From Spirosoma fluviale (lineage in GTDB: Bacteria; Bacteroidota; Bacteroidia; Cytophagales; Cyclobacteriaceae), in assembly GCA_945868725.1 (NCBI GenBank), contig CAMBMU010000017.1, positions 1-40,284 on the forward strand: a DNA stretch of 40,284 bases, read 5' to 3'. Every line of letters starts with the position of its first letter. The first letter of the stretch is position 1. This document shows, piece by piece, positions 24,284 to 32,668 of this stretch. The translations under genes and the position numbers were made by a program. The notes under the pieces are model-generated. The model had not been told where the DNA came from. It made no database searches and worked only from the letters and a program-made list of their open reading frames with translations.

Positions 24284-25098
24284 AAGTAGCAATTCAAGGA
24301 ATTTCTGGGTCCTTCCACCACCAAGTAGCCCTTTTGAATTTTGGGAAAGAAGCCCAAGTTCTTCCTTTTTTGAGCTTTGAAGAGGTAGCCAAGTCGGTCG
24401 CCTCAGGAGCTGCGGAAGTGGGCATCATGGCAATAGAAAACTCTATAGCAGGTGCTATTTTACCGAATTACGATCTGATAGATCGCTATGAACTTTTTAT
24501 TCATGAGGAATATTACTTACCCATTTCCCATCAGTTCATGGCATTACCTGGGCAAACTATTGCCGATATTTCCGAGGTCCGCTCCCATCCCATGGCTTTG
24601 CTGCAGTGCAAAACTTTTTTCTCCCAACAGCCTCAAATTAAACTGATTGATGACTTAGACACTGCTTCAGTGGCCAAGCGCATCCAGGAGGAGAAACTGC
24701 GAGGGGTCGCAGCCATTGCTAGCGAAATCGCTGCTGAAACCTATGGATTAGAGATTCTAGCACCACATATTCAAACAGTACAAGATAATTTCACCCGGTT
24801 TATCTTTCTAACAAAAGAAAAATCAAAACGCAAGGAGGCCCCCAACAAGGTTTCCTTTAAAATTACCATCCGCAATGAGGCGGGTGGATTGGCAAAGCTC
24901 TTGACGATGCTAGCGGACAAAAACCTGAATTTGAGTAAAATTCAATCCATTCCTTTGATGGACAAGCCATGGGATTATGCCTTTTTTATCGATGCGGAAT
25001 TTGCTGCCGAGCAGGCCTACCACGAAGCTGTGGAGCAAATGAAAACGGAATATGGTGAATTAAAGATTTTTGGAGAATATAAGAGTAGAAAAGGATGA
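24280..25098 (+). CDS. pheA: Prephenate dehydratase
   Basis: This 272-residue protein has a catalytic PDT domain (1-180) with GIMAIENSIAGAI and the active-site T172-R173-F174 in DNFTRF. It decarboxylates and dehydrates prephenate to phenylpyruvate. An ACT domain follows at 191-272. Its usual phenylalanine-binding motifs GALV and ESRP are GGLA (202-205) and QSIP (222-225) here, so binding of Phe as a feedback ligand may be altered. No chorismate mutase domain is attached, since that activity is fused to DAHP synthase. It overlaps both neighbours by 4 bp. Confidence 0.94.
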   Translation: MKVAIQGISGSFHHQVALLNFGKEAQVLPFLSFEEVAKSVASGAAEVGIMAIENSIAGAILPNYDLIDRYELFIHEEYYLPISHQFMALPGQTIADISEVRSHPMALLQCKTFFSQQPQIKLIDDLDTASVAKRIQEEKLRGVAAIASEIAAETYGLEILAPHIQTVQDNFTRFIFLTKEKSKRKEAPNKVSFKITIRNEAGGLAKLLTMLADKNLNLSKIQSIPLMDKPWDYAFFIDAEFAAEQAYHEAVEQMKTEYGELKIFGEYKSRKG

Positions 25099-26249
25099 AG
25101 GGATTTGCAAACAGGATTCAAGGGGTAGAGGAATACTATTTTTCTGCCAAGCTACGGGAGGTCAATCGCCTGATCGCAGAAGGAAAGCCAATCCTAAATT
25201 TAGGAATTGGTTCACCCGATCTAGCACCCGACCGCAGCGTGATTGAAGCCTTAAAGTTCACGGCTGAAAATGAGCAGGCCCACGGGTACCAAGGGTATCA
25301 AGGTATACCACAATTGCGGGAGGCAATGGCTACCTATTATGAAAATGCATTTGGAGTGCAGCTGGATCCCAATGCTGAGATCCTTCCCTTGATGGGTTCA
25401 AAGGAGGGAATTTTTCAGGTAAGCATGGCCTTTTTGAATCCAGGAGATCAGGTACTAATTCCCAATCCAGGCTATCCCACCTACACAGCAGTCACCCAAT
25501 TGCTTGGGGCAAATCCGATTTACTACAACTTGGATTTGAGCAGGCAGGGGCGCCCCAATTTGGAGGAACTCGAACAACTGGATTTAACAAAGGTAAAATT
25601 GATGTGGATCAATTACCCGCATATGCCTACCGGAGCCGCGGGCTCAAAGGAACTACTTTTAGAGCTTATTGCCTTTGCAAAGCGGCATGCTATTTTACTG
25701 GTACATGACAATCCCTATAGCCATATTTTAAACCCCTCCCCTAAAAGCTTGCTGGCATTGCCAGGAGGCAAAGAGGTGGGCTTGGAACTCAACTCACTCA
25801 GTAAGACCTTCAATATCCCTGGCTGGCGTGTGGGCATGCTTTGCGGAAAAGCCGAATGGATTGAAGCTGCACTAAAGGTCAAATCCAACATGGATTCGGG
25901 CATGTTTTTGGGACTTCAAAAAGGTGCAATTGCAGCCCTTTCACTCGAAAAAGGCTGGTTTGACCGACAAAATGAAATCTATACTGCCCGTCGTAAGTTG
26001 GTTTGGACTCTTGCTGATCACTTGGGATTGAGCTATGACCGAGAAGCTACCGGCCTATTTGTCTGGTGCCGCGTACCTGCGGGCAGCTCTGCAGAGGAGT
26101 TAGTTGACCAGTTACTTTATGAAAAAAACATCTTCATTACTCCTGGAAAAATTTTTGGTTCGGAGGGAAACGATTATGTCCGAATCTCTCTTTGCCTCCA
26201 AGAGTTTAAAATCTTAGAAGCCATTAACCGCATCAAACCTATAAGCTAG
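25095..26249 (+). CDS. Class I/II PLP aminotransferase of the aromatic operon
   Basis: This 384-residue fold-type I aminotransferase has LNLGIGSPDLAP, HDNPYSH (D205, Y208) and SLSKTFNIPGWRVG with the PLP lysine at K237. Its position between pheA and tyrA indicates transamination of phenylpyruvate and 4-hydroxyphenylpyruvate to Phe and Tyr (inference from context). The conserved NPTG motif reads HMPTG (176-180), so Met177 replaces the Asn that normally hydrogen-bonds the PLP ring oxygen. The protein is otherwise full length and intact. LL-diaminopimelate or aspartate aminotransferase activity is a less likely alternative. Confidence 0.9.
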   Translation: MKGFANRIQGVEEYYFSAKLREVNRLIAEGKPILNLGIGSPDLAPDRSVIEALKFTAENEQAHGYQGYQGIPQLREAMATYYENAFGVQLDPNAEILPLMGSKEGIFQVSMAFLNPGDQVLIPNPGYPTYTAVTQLLGANPIYYNLDLSRQGRPNLEELEQLDLTKVKLMWINYPHMPTGAAGSKELLLELIAFAKRHAILLVHDNPYSHILNPSPKSLLALPGGKEVGLELNSLSKTFNIPGWRVGMLCGKAEWIEAALKVKSNMDSGMFLGLQKGAIAALSLEKGWFDRQNEIYTARRKLVWTLADHLGLSYDREATGLFVWCRVPAGSSAEELVDQLLYEKNIFITPGKIFGSEGNDYVRISLCLQEFKILEAINRIKPIS

Positions 26250-26250
26250 C

Positions 26251-27099
26251 ATGAAAAAAATACATTTGATTGGATTAGGCCTCTTGGGAGGATCCTTTGC
26301 CCTCGCTGCCAAACAAAAATTTCCAAACCTCCAGCTTACTGGTCAGGATACCAATCCACAGCACCTCCAAGATGCACTTGCATTAGGTATCATCGCGGAA
26401 GAGGCTTCCCTACCCGATGCGGATGCAGATCTGGTGATTTTAGCTACCCCAGCCAACAGCTTGGGAGAGCTACTTCTCAAGACCTTGGATCAAGTCGGCC
26501 CGAGTACCCTGGTCTTTGATTTGGGATCTACCAAAGCAAAACTTTGCAGTTTGGTAGCATCGCACCCCAAAAGATCCCAGTACCTCGCTGCCCACCCCAT
26601 CGCAGGAACTGAGTATTCTGGTCCTAAGGCAGCAAATGCAGAGCTTTTGGATAGAAAAGTGATGATTCTCTGTGAAATGGAAAAAACAGACCTTCACTTG
26701 AAGGAAAAAGCCTATCGTTTCTTTGATGCCCTGAACTTGAAACTTCGGTTTATGGATCCCGAAGAACACGATCGCCATTTGGCCTATGTATCCCATCTCT
26801 CCCACCTGACTTCATTTATGTTGGGCAAAACCGTACTCCAAAAAATGGAAGACGAGAAAAATATTTTTGATATGGCAGGGTCTGGATTTTCCTCCACCGT
26901 TCGCCTTGCCAAATCTAGCCCTGACATGTGGGCTCCCATTTTTATTGAAAACAAAGAGAATGTCTTGGCTTCTTTGGATGGATATATTGCAAATCTCAGT
27001 GCCTTCCGTGAAAAAATCGCAGCCGAAGATGGCGAGGGATTGAAAAAAGAAATGGAAGAAATCAACGCCATCCGTGGGATTTTGGATTTTGGAAAATAA
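26251..27099 (+). CDS. tyrA: Prephenate dehydrogenase
   Basis: This 282-residue protein has an N-terminal Rossmann domain with GLGLLGGS at 8-15, then DLGSTKAKL, HPIAGTEYSGP and the helical HDRHLAYVSHLSH that carries the catalytic histidine. It oxidatively decarboxylates prephenate to 4-hydroxyphenylpyruvate for tyrosine. It has no ACT or chorismate mutase domain. It starts 1 bp after the aminotransferase stop and is the last gene of the operon, which therefore covers both branches from prephenate. Confidence 0.95.
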   Translation: MKKIHLIGLGLLGGSFALAAKQKFPNLQLTGQDTNPQHLQDALALGIIAEEASLPDADADLVILATPANSLGELLLKTLDQVGPSTLVFDLGSTKAKLCSLVASHPKRSQYLAAHPIAGTEYSGPKAANAELLDRKVMILCEMEKTDLHLKEKAYRFFDALNLKLRFMDPEEHDRHLAYVSHLSHLTSFMLGKTVLQKMEDEKNIFDMAGSGFSSTVRLAKSSPDMWAPIFIENKENVLASLDGYIANLSAFREKIAAEDGEGLKKEMEEINAIRGILDFGK

Positions 27100-27119
27100 G
27101 TAATCAAGTAAGGATAGGT

Positions 27120-27138
27120 TAACTAGAGCAACTAGTTA
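27120..27138 (+). terminator. Weak hairpin after tyrA, possible terminator
   Basis: TAACTAG (27120-27126) and CTAGTTA (27132-27138) form a 7-bp stem with a 5-nt loop, 20 bp after tyrA. The T-rich stretch after it (27150-27160) is offset and interrupted, so termination here is only possible, not clear. Confidence 0.3.
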
Positions 27139-27170
27139 GCTTGGATAGGTTATTTATTTTAACACAATCT

Positions 27171-27309
27171 GATTACCCACTTTGTCACCAGTAACCAAAG
27201 ACAAATAAGGTTTGAAGTTCATTTAGATCAGCTGTGGACTGTCGTCTGTCGACGATTATCCGCAATAATTCAACTAGATTTTAAGCTACTAGTGAGATTG
27301 CGGATAATT
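27171..27309 (-). repeat. MITE-like interspersed repeat, copy B (139 bp)
   Basis: The reverse complement aligns with copy A along its whole length. It starts AATTATCCGC, carries the internal TGCGGATAATC, the core GTCGACAGACGAC and TAAATGAACTTCAA, and ends in a degenerate GTGGGTAATC. Relative to copy A it lacks 6 bp in the core and has one extra base in the left part. GTGTTA (TAACAC on the plus strand) occurs on both flanks. It fills most of the 263-bp spacer between tyrA and the Kelch gene. Confidence 0.75.
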
Positions 27310-27362
27310 AAATAACACTAAAATCTTTTCTTAACTTGGATACTTAATTCAATTCTATTTCC

Positions 27363-28331
27363 ATGCTACGATACCTTTTAGTTTTTCTTTTTCTAGGCTC
27401 CCTTCAAGCGGAAGCTCAGGACCTTTGGACTGCTGTACCTGCAAAAGCCGAGGCCAGTGCTCGACACGAAAGTTCTTTTGTTGCTTCTGGAGGCAAGCTA
27501 TATGCAGTTGGTGGTCGGGGAGCTCGTCCTGTAGAGGAATTTGATCCCAAAACCAACACTTGGGTCAAGCTGGCAGATGCTCCGATGGAAATACACCATT
27601 TTCAGGCAATTTCCTTTCAAGATGAACTCTGGATTGTAGGGGCGTTGACGGGCAATTATCCGCATGAAACTCCAATACCAAATATTTTGATTTTCAATCC
27701 CAAGTCGAAAACCTGGCGAGAGGGACCTGCACTTCCAAAAAACAGGGAGCGAGGTTCTGCAGGAGTAGTCGTTCGCCAAAATAAAATATACATGGTTTGC
27801 GGAATCCAGGACGGGCACTTCGATGGCTTTGTACGCTGGTTTGATGAGCTAGATCCAAAAACAGGAACTTGGAAATCCCTACCGAGTGCACCAAGAGCGC
27901 GAGATCATGTCAGTGCTGCCTTAGTTGATGGCAAACTTTACCTCGCGGGGGGACGAACCTCCTATGCCAAAATTGGCAAGGTGCTCGAGCTAACCAATAA
28001 GGAGGTGGATGTTTTTAATTTTAAGACAGAAACTTGGTCCACTTTGGAAACCGAGCTGCCCACGCTGCGTGCAGGAAACTCCAATTTGGGCATTGGTCCC
28101 TATTTGGTGGTCATGAATGGAGAAAGCTCCGCTCAAGGAACCTCTCATGCAGAGGTAGAAGTCCTCGACACCCGAAGCAATACTTGGAGCAAGTTACCCA
28201 ACCTACTACAGGGTCGACACGGCACTGGCACCGCCTTTTTAAATGGAAAAATCTGGGTTCATGCCGGTTCTGCCAATCGAGGTGGAGGACCTGAACTCAG
28301 CAGCATGGAAGTGCTGGACTGGAAGAAATAA
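27363..28331 (+). CDS. Secreted Kelch-repeat beta-propeller protein
   Basis: This 322-residue protein has a signal peptide (1-18, LLVFLFLGSLQAEAQ). About six Kelch blades follow, each with a Gly-Gly pair and a later Tyr/Phe-x-Pro-x-x-x-x-W: GGKLYAVGGRGARPVEEFDP with NTWVKL, KIYMVCGIQDG, KLYLAGGRTSY and KIWVHAGSANRGGG. Kelch propellers in bacteria serve as sugar-binding or N-acetylneuraminate epimerase-like proteins, or as surface interaction modules; neither can be chosen here. It is predicted to be periplasmic or exported. It lies downstream of the aromatic operon but is separated by repeat B. Confidence 0.88.
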   Translation: MLRYLLVFLFLGSLQAEAQDLWTAVPAKAEASARHESSFVASGGKLYAVGGRGARPVEEFDPKTNTWVKLADAPMEIHHFQAISFQDELWIVGALTGNYPHETPIPNILIFNPKSKTWREGPALPKNRERGSAGVVVRQNKIYMVCGIQDGHFDGFVRWFDELDPKTGTWKSLPSAPRARDHVSAALVDGKLYLAGGRTSYAKIGKVLELTNKEVDVFNFKTETWSTLETELPTLRAGNSNLGIGPYLVVMNGESSAQGTSHAEVEVLDTRSNTWSKLPNLLQGRHGTGTAFLNGKIWVHAGSANRGGGPELSSMEVLDWKK

Positions 28332-28403
28332 GGGCTTCAAAAAGCACATCTCCCTCTTTTCAGCTCCATTTTTCTTTAATTTCCAAGCGTAAAACCGGTT
28401 TAA

Positions 28404-29708
28404 GTGACCCCATCCCCACCTGCTACATCTGGCTCTGAAGAAAAGCTCCCTCGAAATCTTGGGCTTTGGGGTATTTGGATGTTGGTAGTCAATGGCTTGA
28501 TTGGCGCAGGAATTTTTGGACTTCCTAGTGGCGCAGCCGCTTTGGCAGGAGAATACAGTGTGCTGGTCTATGCGTTTTGTGCGCTCTTGATCTTACCCAT
28601 TATTTTGTGTTTTGCAGAGCTGGGAAGCTATTTCCGTGGTACGGGTGGTCCTATCCGTTATGGCACCTTGGCATTTGGCCCTTTTATAGGTTTCCAAGGG
28701 GGTTGGTTGTACTATTTGGCACGGTTGATTTCCTTCTCTGCCAACACGGTGCTGCTTACTGATTCCATTGCTTATTTTATTGCTGGGGCAGGTACGGGTA
28801 CGGGAAGGATTATTTCTTTGGCGGTGATTTGTGTGGGACTGAGTGTGATCAATGTGCTCGGGTCGATCGAATCGATACGCTCCATGACCCTGTTTACAGT
28901 CATCAAATTTGCTGTACTTATTCTCCTTCCGCTAGGAGGGTTTATCCTTTTGGGTTCGGAAGTGATTCCCAGTTTTGAGAGTTCCATTCCAGCCTCAGAA
29001 AATTTGGGAGCTGCTGCCTTGCTCTTGATATATGCTTTTGTTGGTTTCGAGGGAGCGGTAGTCCCAGCTGGTGAAGCCAAGCGCCCAGAGCGAGACATGC
29101 CCTTGGGATTGTTGCTCGGATTGGCCGTTGTTGCTGTCTTGTATATGGTCATCCAATTGGTATCTCAGGCTGCCTTGCCCGATCTTGCCAACTCTAAAAC
29201 TCCCTTATTGGATGTATCAGCAAGTCTTTTTGGGCCTGTCGGCGCTATCGTGTTGATGGTAGGCGTGGCCGCTTCGGTACTTGCCAACTTGGTCAGTTCT
29301 ATGTTTTCCGCTACCCGAGTGACCTATGCCCTTTCCTTAGAAAAATCACTTCCGCGCTGGTTTGGAGAGGTTCACAGCCGGTATTTAACTCCCGCTAATT
29401 CGGTCGTATTTTTTGGTATTGCTGCCTTTTTATTGGCTGCCTTTGGTTCGTTTAAGGTGTTGGCTGCGATGACCGTGCTGTCCCGATTATTTTTGTATGG
29501 CATGAGTTGTGCGGCTATACCCAAACTCAGATCTCAGTTTCGTGGGGAGGGACGATTTATCTTAAAGGGTGGCTATCTAATCCCCATTTTGGGAATTGGG
29601 GCATGCCTTTGGCTCATGCTGCAAGTGAGCGAGCGGTCGATTTGGATGACGGCGATTTTTATAGGCATTGGATCCTTGATGTATTGGGTAGGAAAGCGGC
29701 AGAGCTAG
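28404..29708 (+). CDS. APC-family amino acid permease
   Basis: This 434-residue inner-membrane protein has about 12 hydrophobic segments. The first contains GLIGAGIFGLPSGAAAL, the unwound helix-1 motif of amino acid-polyamine-organocation transporters. FVGFEGAVVPAGEAKRPERDMPLGLL is the conserved helix-6 region and following loop. The start is a GTG directly after an in-frame TAA, so the N-terminal MTPSPPATSGSEEKLPRN stretch is the longest possible. The likely substrates are neutral or other amino acids, which I cannot refine. Confidence 0.9.
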   Translation: MTPSPPATSGSEEKLPRNLGLWGIWMLVVNGLIGAGIFGLPSGAAALAGEYSVLVYAFCALLILPIILCFAELGSYFRGTGGPIRYGTLAFGPFIGFQGGWLYYLARLISFSANTVLLTDSIAYFIAGAGTGTGRIISLAVICVGLSVINVLGSIESIRSMTLFTVIKFAVLILLPLGGFILLGSEVIPSFESSIPASENLGAAALLLIYAFVGFEGAVVPAGEAKRPERDMPLGLLLGLAVVAVLYMVIQLVSQAALPDLANSKTPLLDVSASLFGPVGAIVLMVGVAASVLANLVSSMFSATRVTYALSLEKSLPRWFGEVHSRYLTPANSVVFFGIAAFLLAAFGSFKVLAAMTVLSRLFLYGMSCAAIPKLRSQFRGEGRFILKGGYLIPILGIGACLWLMLQVSERSIWMTAIFIGIGSLMYWVGKRQS

Positions 29709-29899
29709 TTCATTTTAGGCCCATTCTTACCGATTCTACCAACCTCCAATCCTCTTTTTATTTTGATTAAAAGCGTTTTTAAACGATTTTAATTACTTAT
29801 CTCGCAGCTTTTGAATTTTTTATTTTCGAGTTTAGCGTACTAATTTTTAAATCTAATCCGCTGTAGGATTGGTCATGTTTCACCTCAATTTTTTACTAC

Positions 29900-30247
29900 A
29901 TGAATGCATTAAAAAACAAAGTTCAGTTGATCGGGCACTTGGGTGCCAAAGTAGATCTCAAGCAGCTCGAGTCGGGCAAATTCCTAGGTCATGTGTCACT
30001 TGCCACCAATGAAAGCTACAAGACCCAAAAGGGAGAGAAGGTAGAAGAAACCATTTGGCATAACCTGGTGATTTGGGATAAGCCTGCGGAAAACCTAGCC
30101 AAATTTACCGATAAAGGCTCAGAAATTGCGGTGGAGGGCAAATTGACCAACCGGAGTTACACGGATAAAAATGGAGATAAAAAACTCATTACTGAGGTGG
30201 TCGTCCATGAGTTCCTCCTTCTTGACAAAAAACCAAAAGAGCTGTAG
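29900..30247 (+). CDS. ssb: Short single-stranded DNA-binding protein without acidic tail
   Basis: This 115-residue OB-fold protein begins MNALKNKVQLIGHLG and has ETIWHNLVIWDKPAENLAKF and KGSEIAVEGKLTNRSYTDKNGDK, the SSB core that binds ssDNA. It ends in FLLLDKKPKEL and lacks both the flexible linker and the DDDIPF-type acidic tip that recruits partner proteins. A fuller SSB is therefore probably encoded elsewhere, and this is a paralogue. It stands alone, with a 191-bp spacer before it and a strong terminator behind it. Confidence 0.92.
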   Translation: MNALKNKVQLIGHLGAKVDLKQLESGKFLGHVSLATNESYKTQKGEKVEETIWHNLVIWDKPAENLAKFTDKGSEIAVEGKLTNRSYTDKNGDKKLITEVVVHEFLLLDKKPKEL

Positions 30248-30263
30248 GATGGGAATCCAATGC

Positions 30264-30306
30264 CCTTGACTTGAAGAGAAGGCATCCCCTTCAAGTCAAG
30301 GTTTTT
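30264..30306 (+). terminator. Strong intrinsic terminator after ssb
   Basis: CCTTGACTTGAAG (30264-30276) pairs perfectly with CTTCAAGTCAAGG (30289-30301) around a 12-nt loop, followed by TTTTT. Confidence 0.9.
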
Positions 30307-30378
30307 CGTGGATTTGATAAAATGCCTCCCTCCAGAAATATGTTTTTGGTATCAAGGAACGAACAGCTGTATACTAAC

Positions 30379-31485
30379 TTAGTTTATGCTCGGTTTCCCT
30401 AAGATCATATGCAGCTCTTGGGCAGCCTTGGCATCGGGATATTCCAGTCCCAATAGTCGGAATATCGTTCTAGCGATCATGGAAGAATGCCACTGCCCTT
30501 GAATTTTCATTTCTCCAGAAGCTGGAGTATCTGGTCCCATGGCAATCATCCAGATTTGGCTTGCTTCTGGCAATTTTTCGCCATGGCTTTTCCAACTCGT
30601 CTTAGAAGTCCCCCTTCCATGATCTACGCTCACAATCAAGGTAGTTTTGTCCTTATAAAAAGGATCTGACTGCAAAGTTTCCCAAATCTCCTGGAGGTAC
30701 TTGTCTGTTTGCTTGGCTGACCAGAGGTATTGATCGTATTCCCCATCATGTGCCCAATCGTCCGTTTCTCCATAGGCGATGTACACTACCCTAGGCTTCT
30801 TCGTTTTGATGGTCTCCAAAGCAAAATGGTGTGTGAATGGATCCAAGCGAACTCCTTCCCAAGGACCTCTGATTTCTTGTTGTAGGCGATTTACTGTTTG
30901 CTCTACCGGAGTTAGGTTGGGCCCCTCTGCCAAATCAAATCCAGCATTTACAGGGACCCCACTTCGCTCCTCGTTTACGATGTAAGGAAATACATCCCAG
31001 CTTCCAAAGGCAAACACCTTGTCTTTGTAGGCAGGCATCTGATTGAGGTATTCCAAAAAGGTGACGTTGGGATTGTTGACTTTGTCGTTGGAGTTGATGC
31101 GGGCATCGTCGGCAAAGCCACTTAATGCTTCGTTGTAACCTGGGTAAGAAAACCACATTTTATTGCTATTGTCGACATTATTTCCATAAGCTCTGTTCCC
31201 ATAAAGCTGCCCTTTCTGGGCAACAGTACTCCAAAGGAATGGGAATAGCATCTCTCTTCGTTTAAGCGGATTAGCATCCCAAAATTCTTGCATTAGAGAT
31301 CCTGGAGTCTTAATCATCTCGGGATCATTCACCAAAAGGGAATCCGCCCCTTTAAACAATTCCTGCCAACGCAATCCATCCAACGTTATAAATACAATAT
31401 TTTCTGTTTTAGTCGTTTTCGTTTGAGCAGATAGCCCGAAGGAAAAACCAAAAACAAGAGCAATTACTATTATGTGCTTGATCAT
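30379..31485 (-). CDS. Secreted alkaline-phosphatase-superfamily hydrolase
   Basis: The protein has 368 residues from MIKHIIVIALVFGF. The longer frame to 31572 lacks a signal peptide at its N-terminus, so the ATG at 31485 is preferred. The signal peptide ends at about 20 (GLSA-QT). VFITLDGLRWQELFKG gives the first metal ligand (D36), followed by YGETDDWAHDGEYDQY and SVDHGRGTSKTSWKSHG, the metal-ligand motifs of the superfamily. A phosphodiesterase or sulfatase-like role in the periplasm is likely, with unknown substrate. The family includes AP-superfamily proteins annotated only as 'sulfatase-like'. Confidence 0.85.
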   Translation of the reverse strand: MIKHIIVIALVFGFSFGLSAQTKTTKTENIVFITLDGLRWQELFKGADSLLVNDPEMIKTPGSLMQEFWDANPLKRREMLFPFLWSTVAQKGQLYGNRAYGNNVDNSNKMWFSYPGYNEALSGFADDARINSNDKVNNPNVTFLEYLNQMPAYKDKVFAFGSWDVFPYIVNEERSGVPVNAGFDLAEGPNLTPVEQTVNRLQQEIRGPWEGVRLDPFTHHFALETIKTKKPRVVYIAYGETDDWAHDGEYDQYLWSAKQTDKYLQEIWETLQSDPFYKDKTTLIVSVDHGRGTSKTSWKSHGEKLPEASQIWMIAMGPDTPASGEMKIQGQWHSSMIARTIFRLLGLEYPDAKAAQELHMILGKPSIN

Positions 31486-31889
31486 AGCATATTTAATTTT
31501 TATGTGGTGATTAGACCTACTTGATATCCCACCATACACCTGTGGTGATCGCATCTGGACCATATCTTCCAATGGATGCCTTTGTGTCAGTAAAATTTTA
31601 TTTGAATTTTTAAATCAAGAATACAAATCTAAAGCATCTCTGTTCTTTAGCTATTAACCCTCTTTTACCAATACATGAATTAATTATAGGTTAACCCAAA
31701 TCAGAAAGCTAAAACCCAAACTTGATGGATTAATCGAAGATTATCGACTTAAAAAGGGTGTTTAAAATAGAAATATCCCTCCGGAAAAATGGTAAAAAAG
31801 CCAATACTACCGAGATTAATTTGATTAGGAATGAAATTGGAAAGAATCAGGCAATTGATAACAGTTTTATAAAAATCAGAGTTTGGTTC
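31486..31889. other. Gene-free spacer with a possible promoter
   Basis: About 400 bp between the phosphatase gene and the acetyltransferase gene hold no convincing gene. At 31624-31631 the minus strand reads TAGATTTG, a -7 consensus match that could drive the phosphatase from a leader of about 130 nt; no -33 TTG is seen. The rest is A/T-rich without hairpins I can support. Confidence 0.45.
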
Positions 31890-32567
31890 TTATTTTTCCA
31901 GTAAGTAGGTGCGTAGGTTTGCTCGCTCCACAAATCCCAATCTTTGGTACAATCGGTAGGCAGGTAGGTTGTCAGGATAGAGTTGGAGGTAAGGAATTTG
32001 ACGGTGCTGATGAATAAATTGGATAACATGAGGTAAGACAAGTTTTGCCAATCCCTTGCCTACGAATTCTGGATGCGTGCAAACTGCACTTACCTCGGTA
32101 TAGGGACCTGCCGCCAGCCGGGTTCCCGCCATGGAAACAAGCCTTCCTTCCACAAAATATCCGAAATACCCTCCAAAATCAATCGTGTTTTCTAAAAATG
32201 GTCCAGGCTTAGCCAACTGGGTTAATGCCAACATATCGGGGACATCTGCCGCACCAAGTGCCCGAATGTTTGAATCCAGGGGCAAGTTGATTGAAGGCTT
32301 TTCGAAGACCATTTGTAGCAAGGCATTGTCATTGCGTACCTTCCACATCGAATCCAAATCCAAAAATCCAGGGGTGAATACAATCACCCGCATGCCCGAA
32401 TCCATCTCCGCATGCAGCTCGGCTAGGTGTTCGTTATCGTAAAGTGGAAGTCCTGCAAAAAACCCAATCCTTCGGTCTATAAACCGTGCGGTTCCTTTGC
32501 CATAGGCAAAGGAGGCAGAGCCTGAATTTAAGGCAGACCAAATGGGATTGTTTAAGGGATGGAACAT
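31890..32567 (-). CDS. GNAT-family N-acetyltransferase
   Basis: This 225-residue protein has a degenerate N-terminal half and a C-terminal FR47-like GNAT domain. VSAVCTHPEFVGKGLAKLVLPHVI carries the acetyl-CoA-binding Q/R-x-x-G-x-G/A motif (here VGKGLA), and LQLYPDNLPAYRLYQRLGFVE is the typical end of the domain. It transfers an acetyl group from acetyl-CoA to an unknown amine. It lies 101 bp downstream of the metal-efflux operon on the same strand and need not belong to it. Confidence 0.88.
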   Translation of the reverse strand: MFHPLNNPIWSALNSGSASFAYGKGTARFIDRRIGFFAGLPLYDNEHLAELHAEMDSGMRVIVFTPGFLDLDSMWKVRNDNALLQMVFEKPSINLPLDSNIRALGAADVPDMLALTQLAKPGPFLENTIDFGGYFGYFVEGRLVSMAGTRLAAGPYTEVSAVCTHPEFVGKGLAKLVLPHVIQFIHQHRQIPYLQLYPDNLPAYRLYQRLGFVERANLRTYLLEK

Positions 32568-32668
32568 GCTTGAAATGGTAATCCAAATTTGATTAAAACG
32601 CCAACTTACTAAAGAAAAACCAGCAGCATCCTATTCAACCCTATTTTTAAAGGAAGTAAGGCCTTTTT

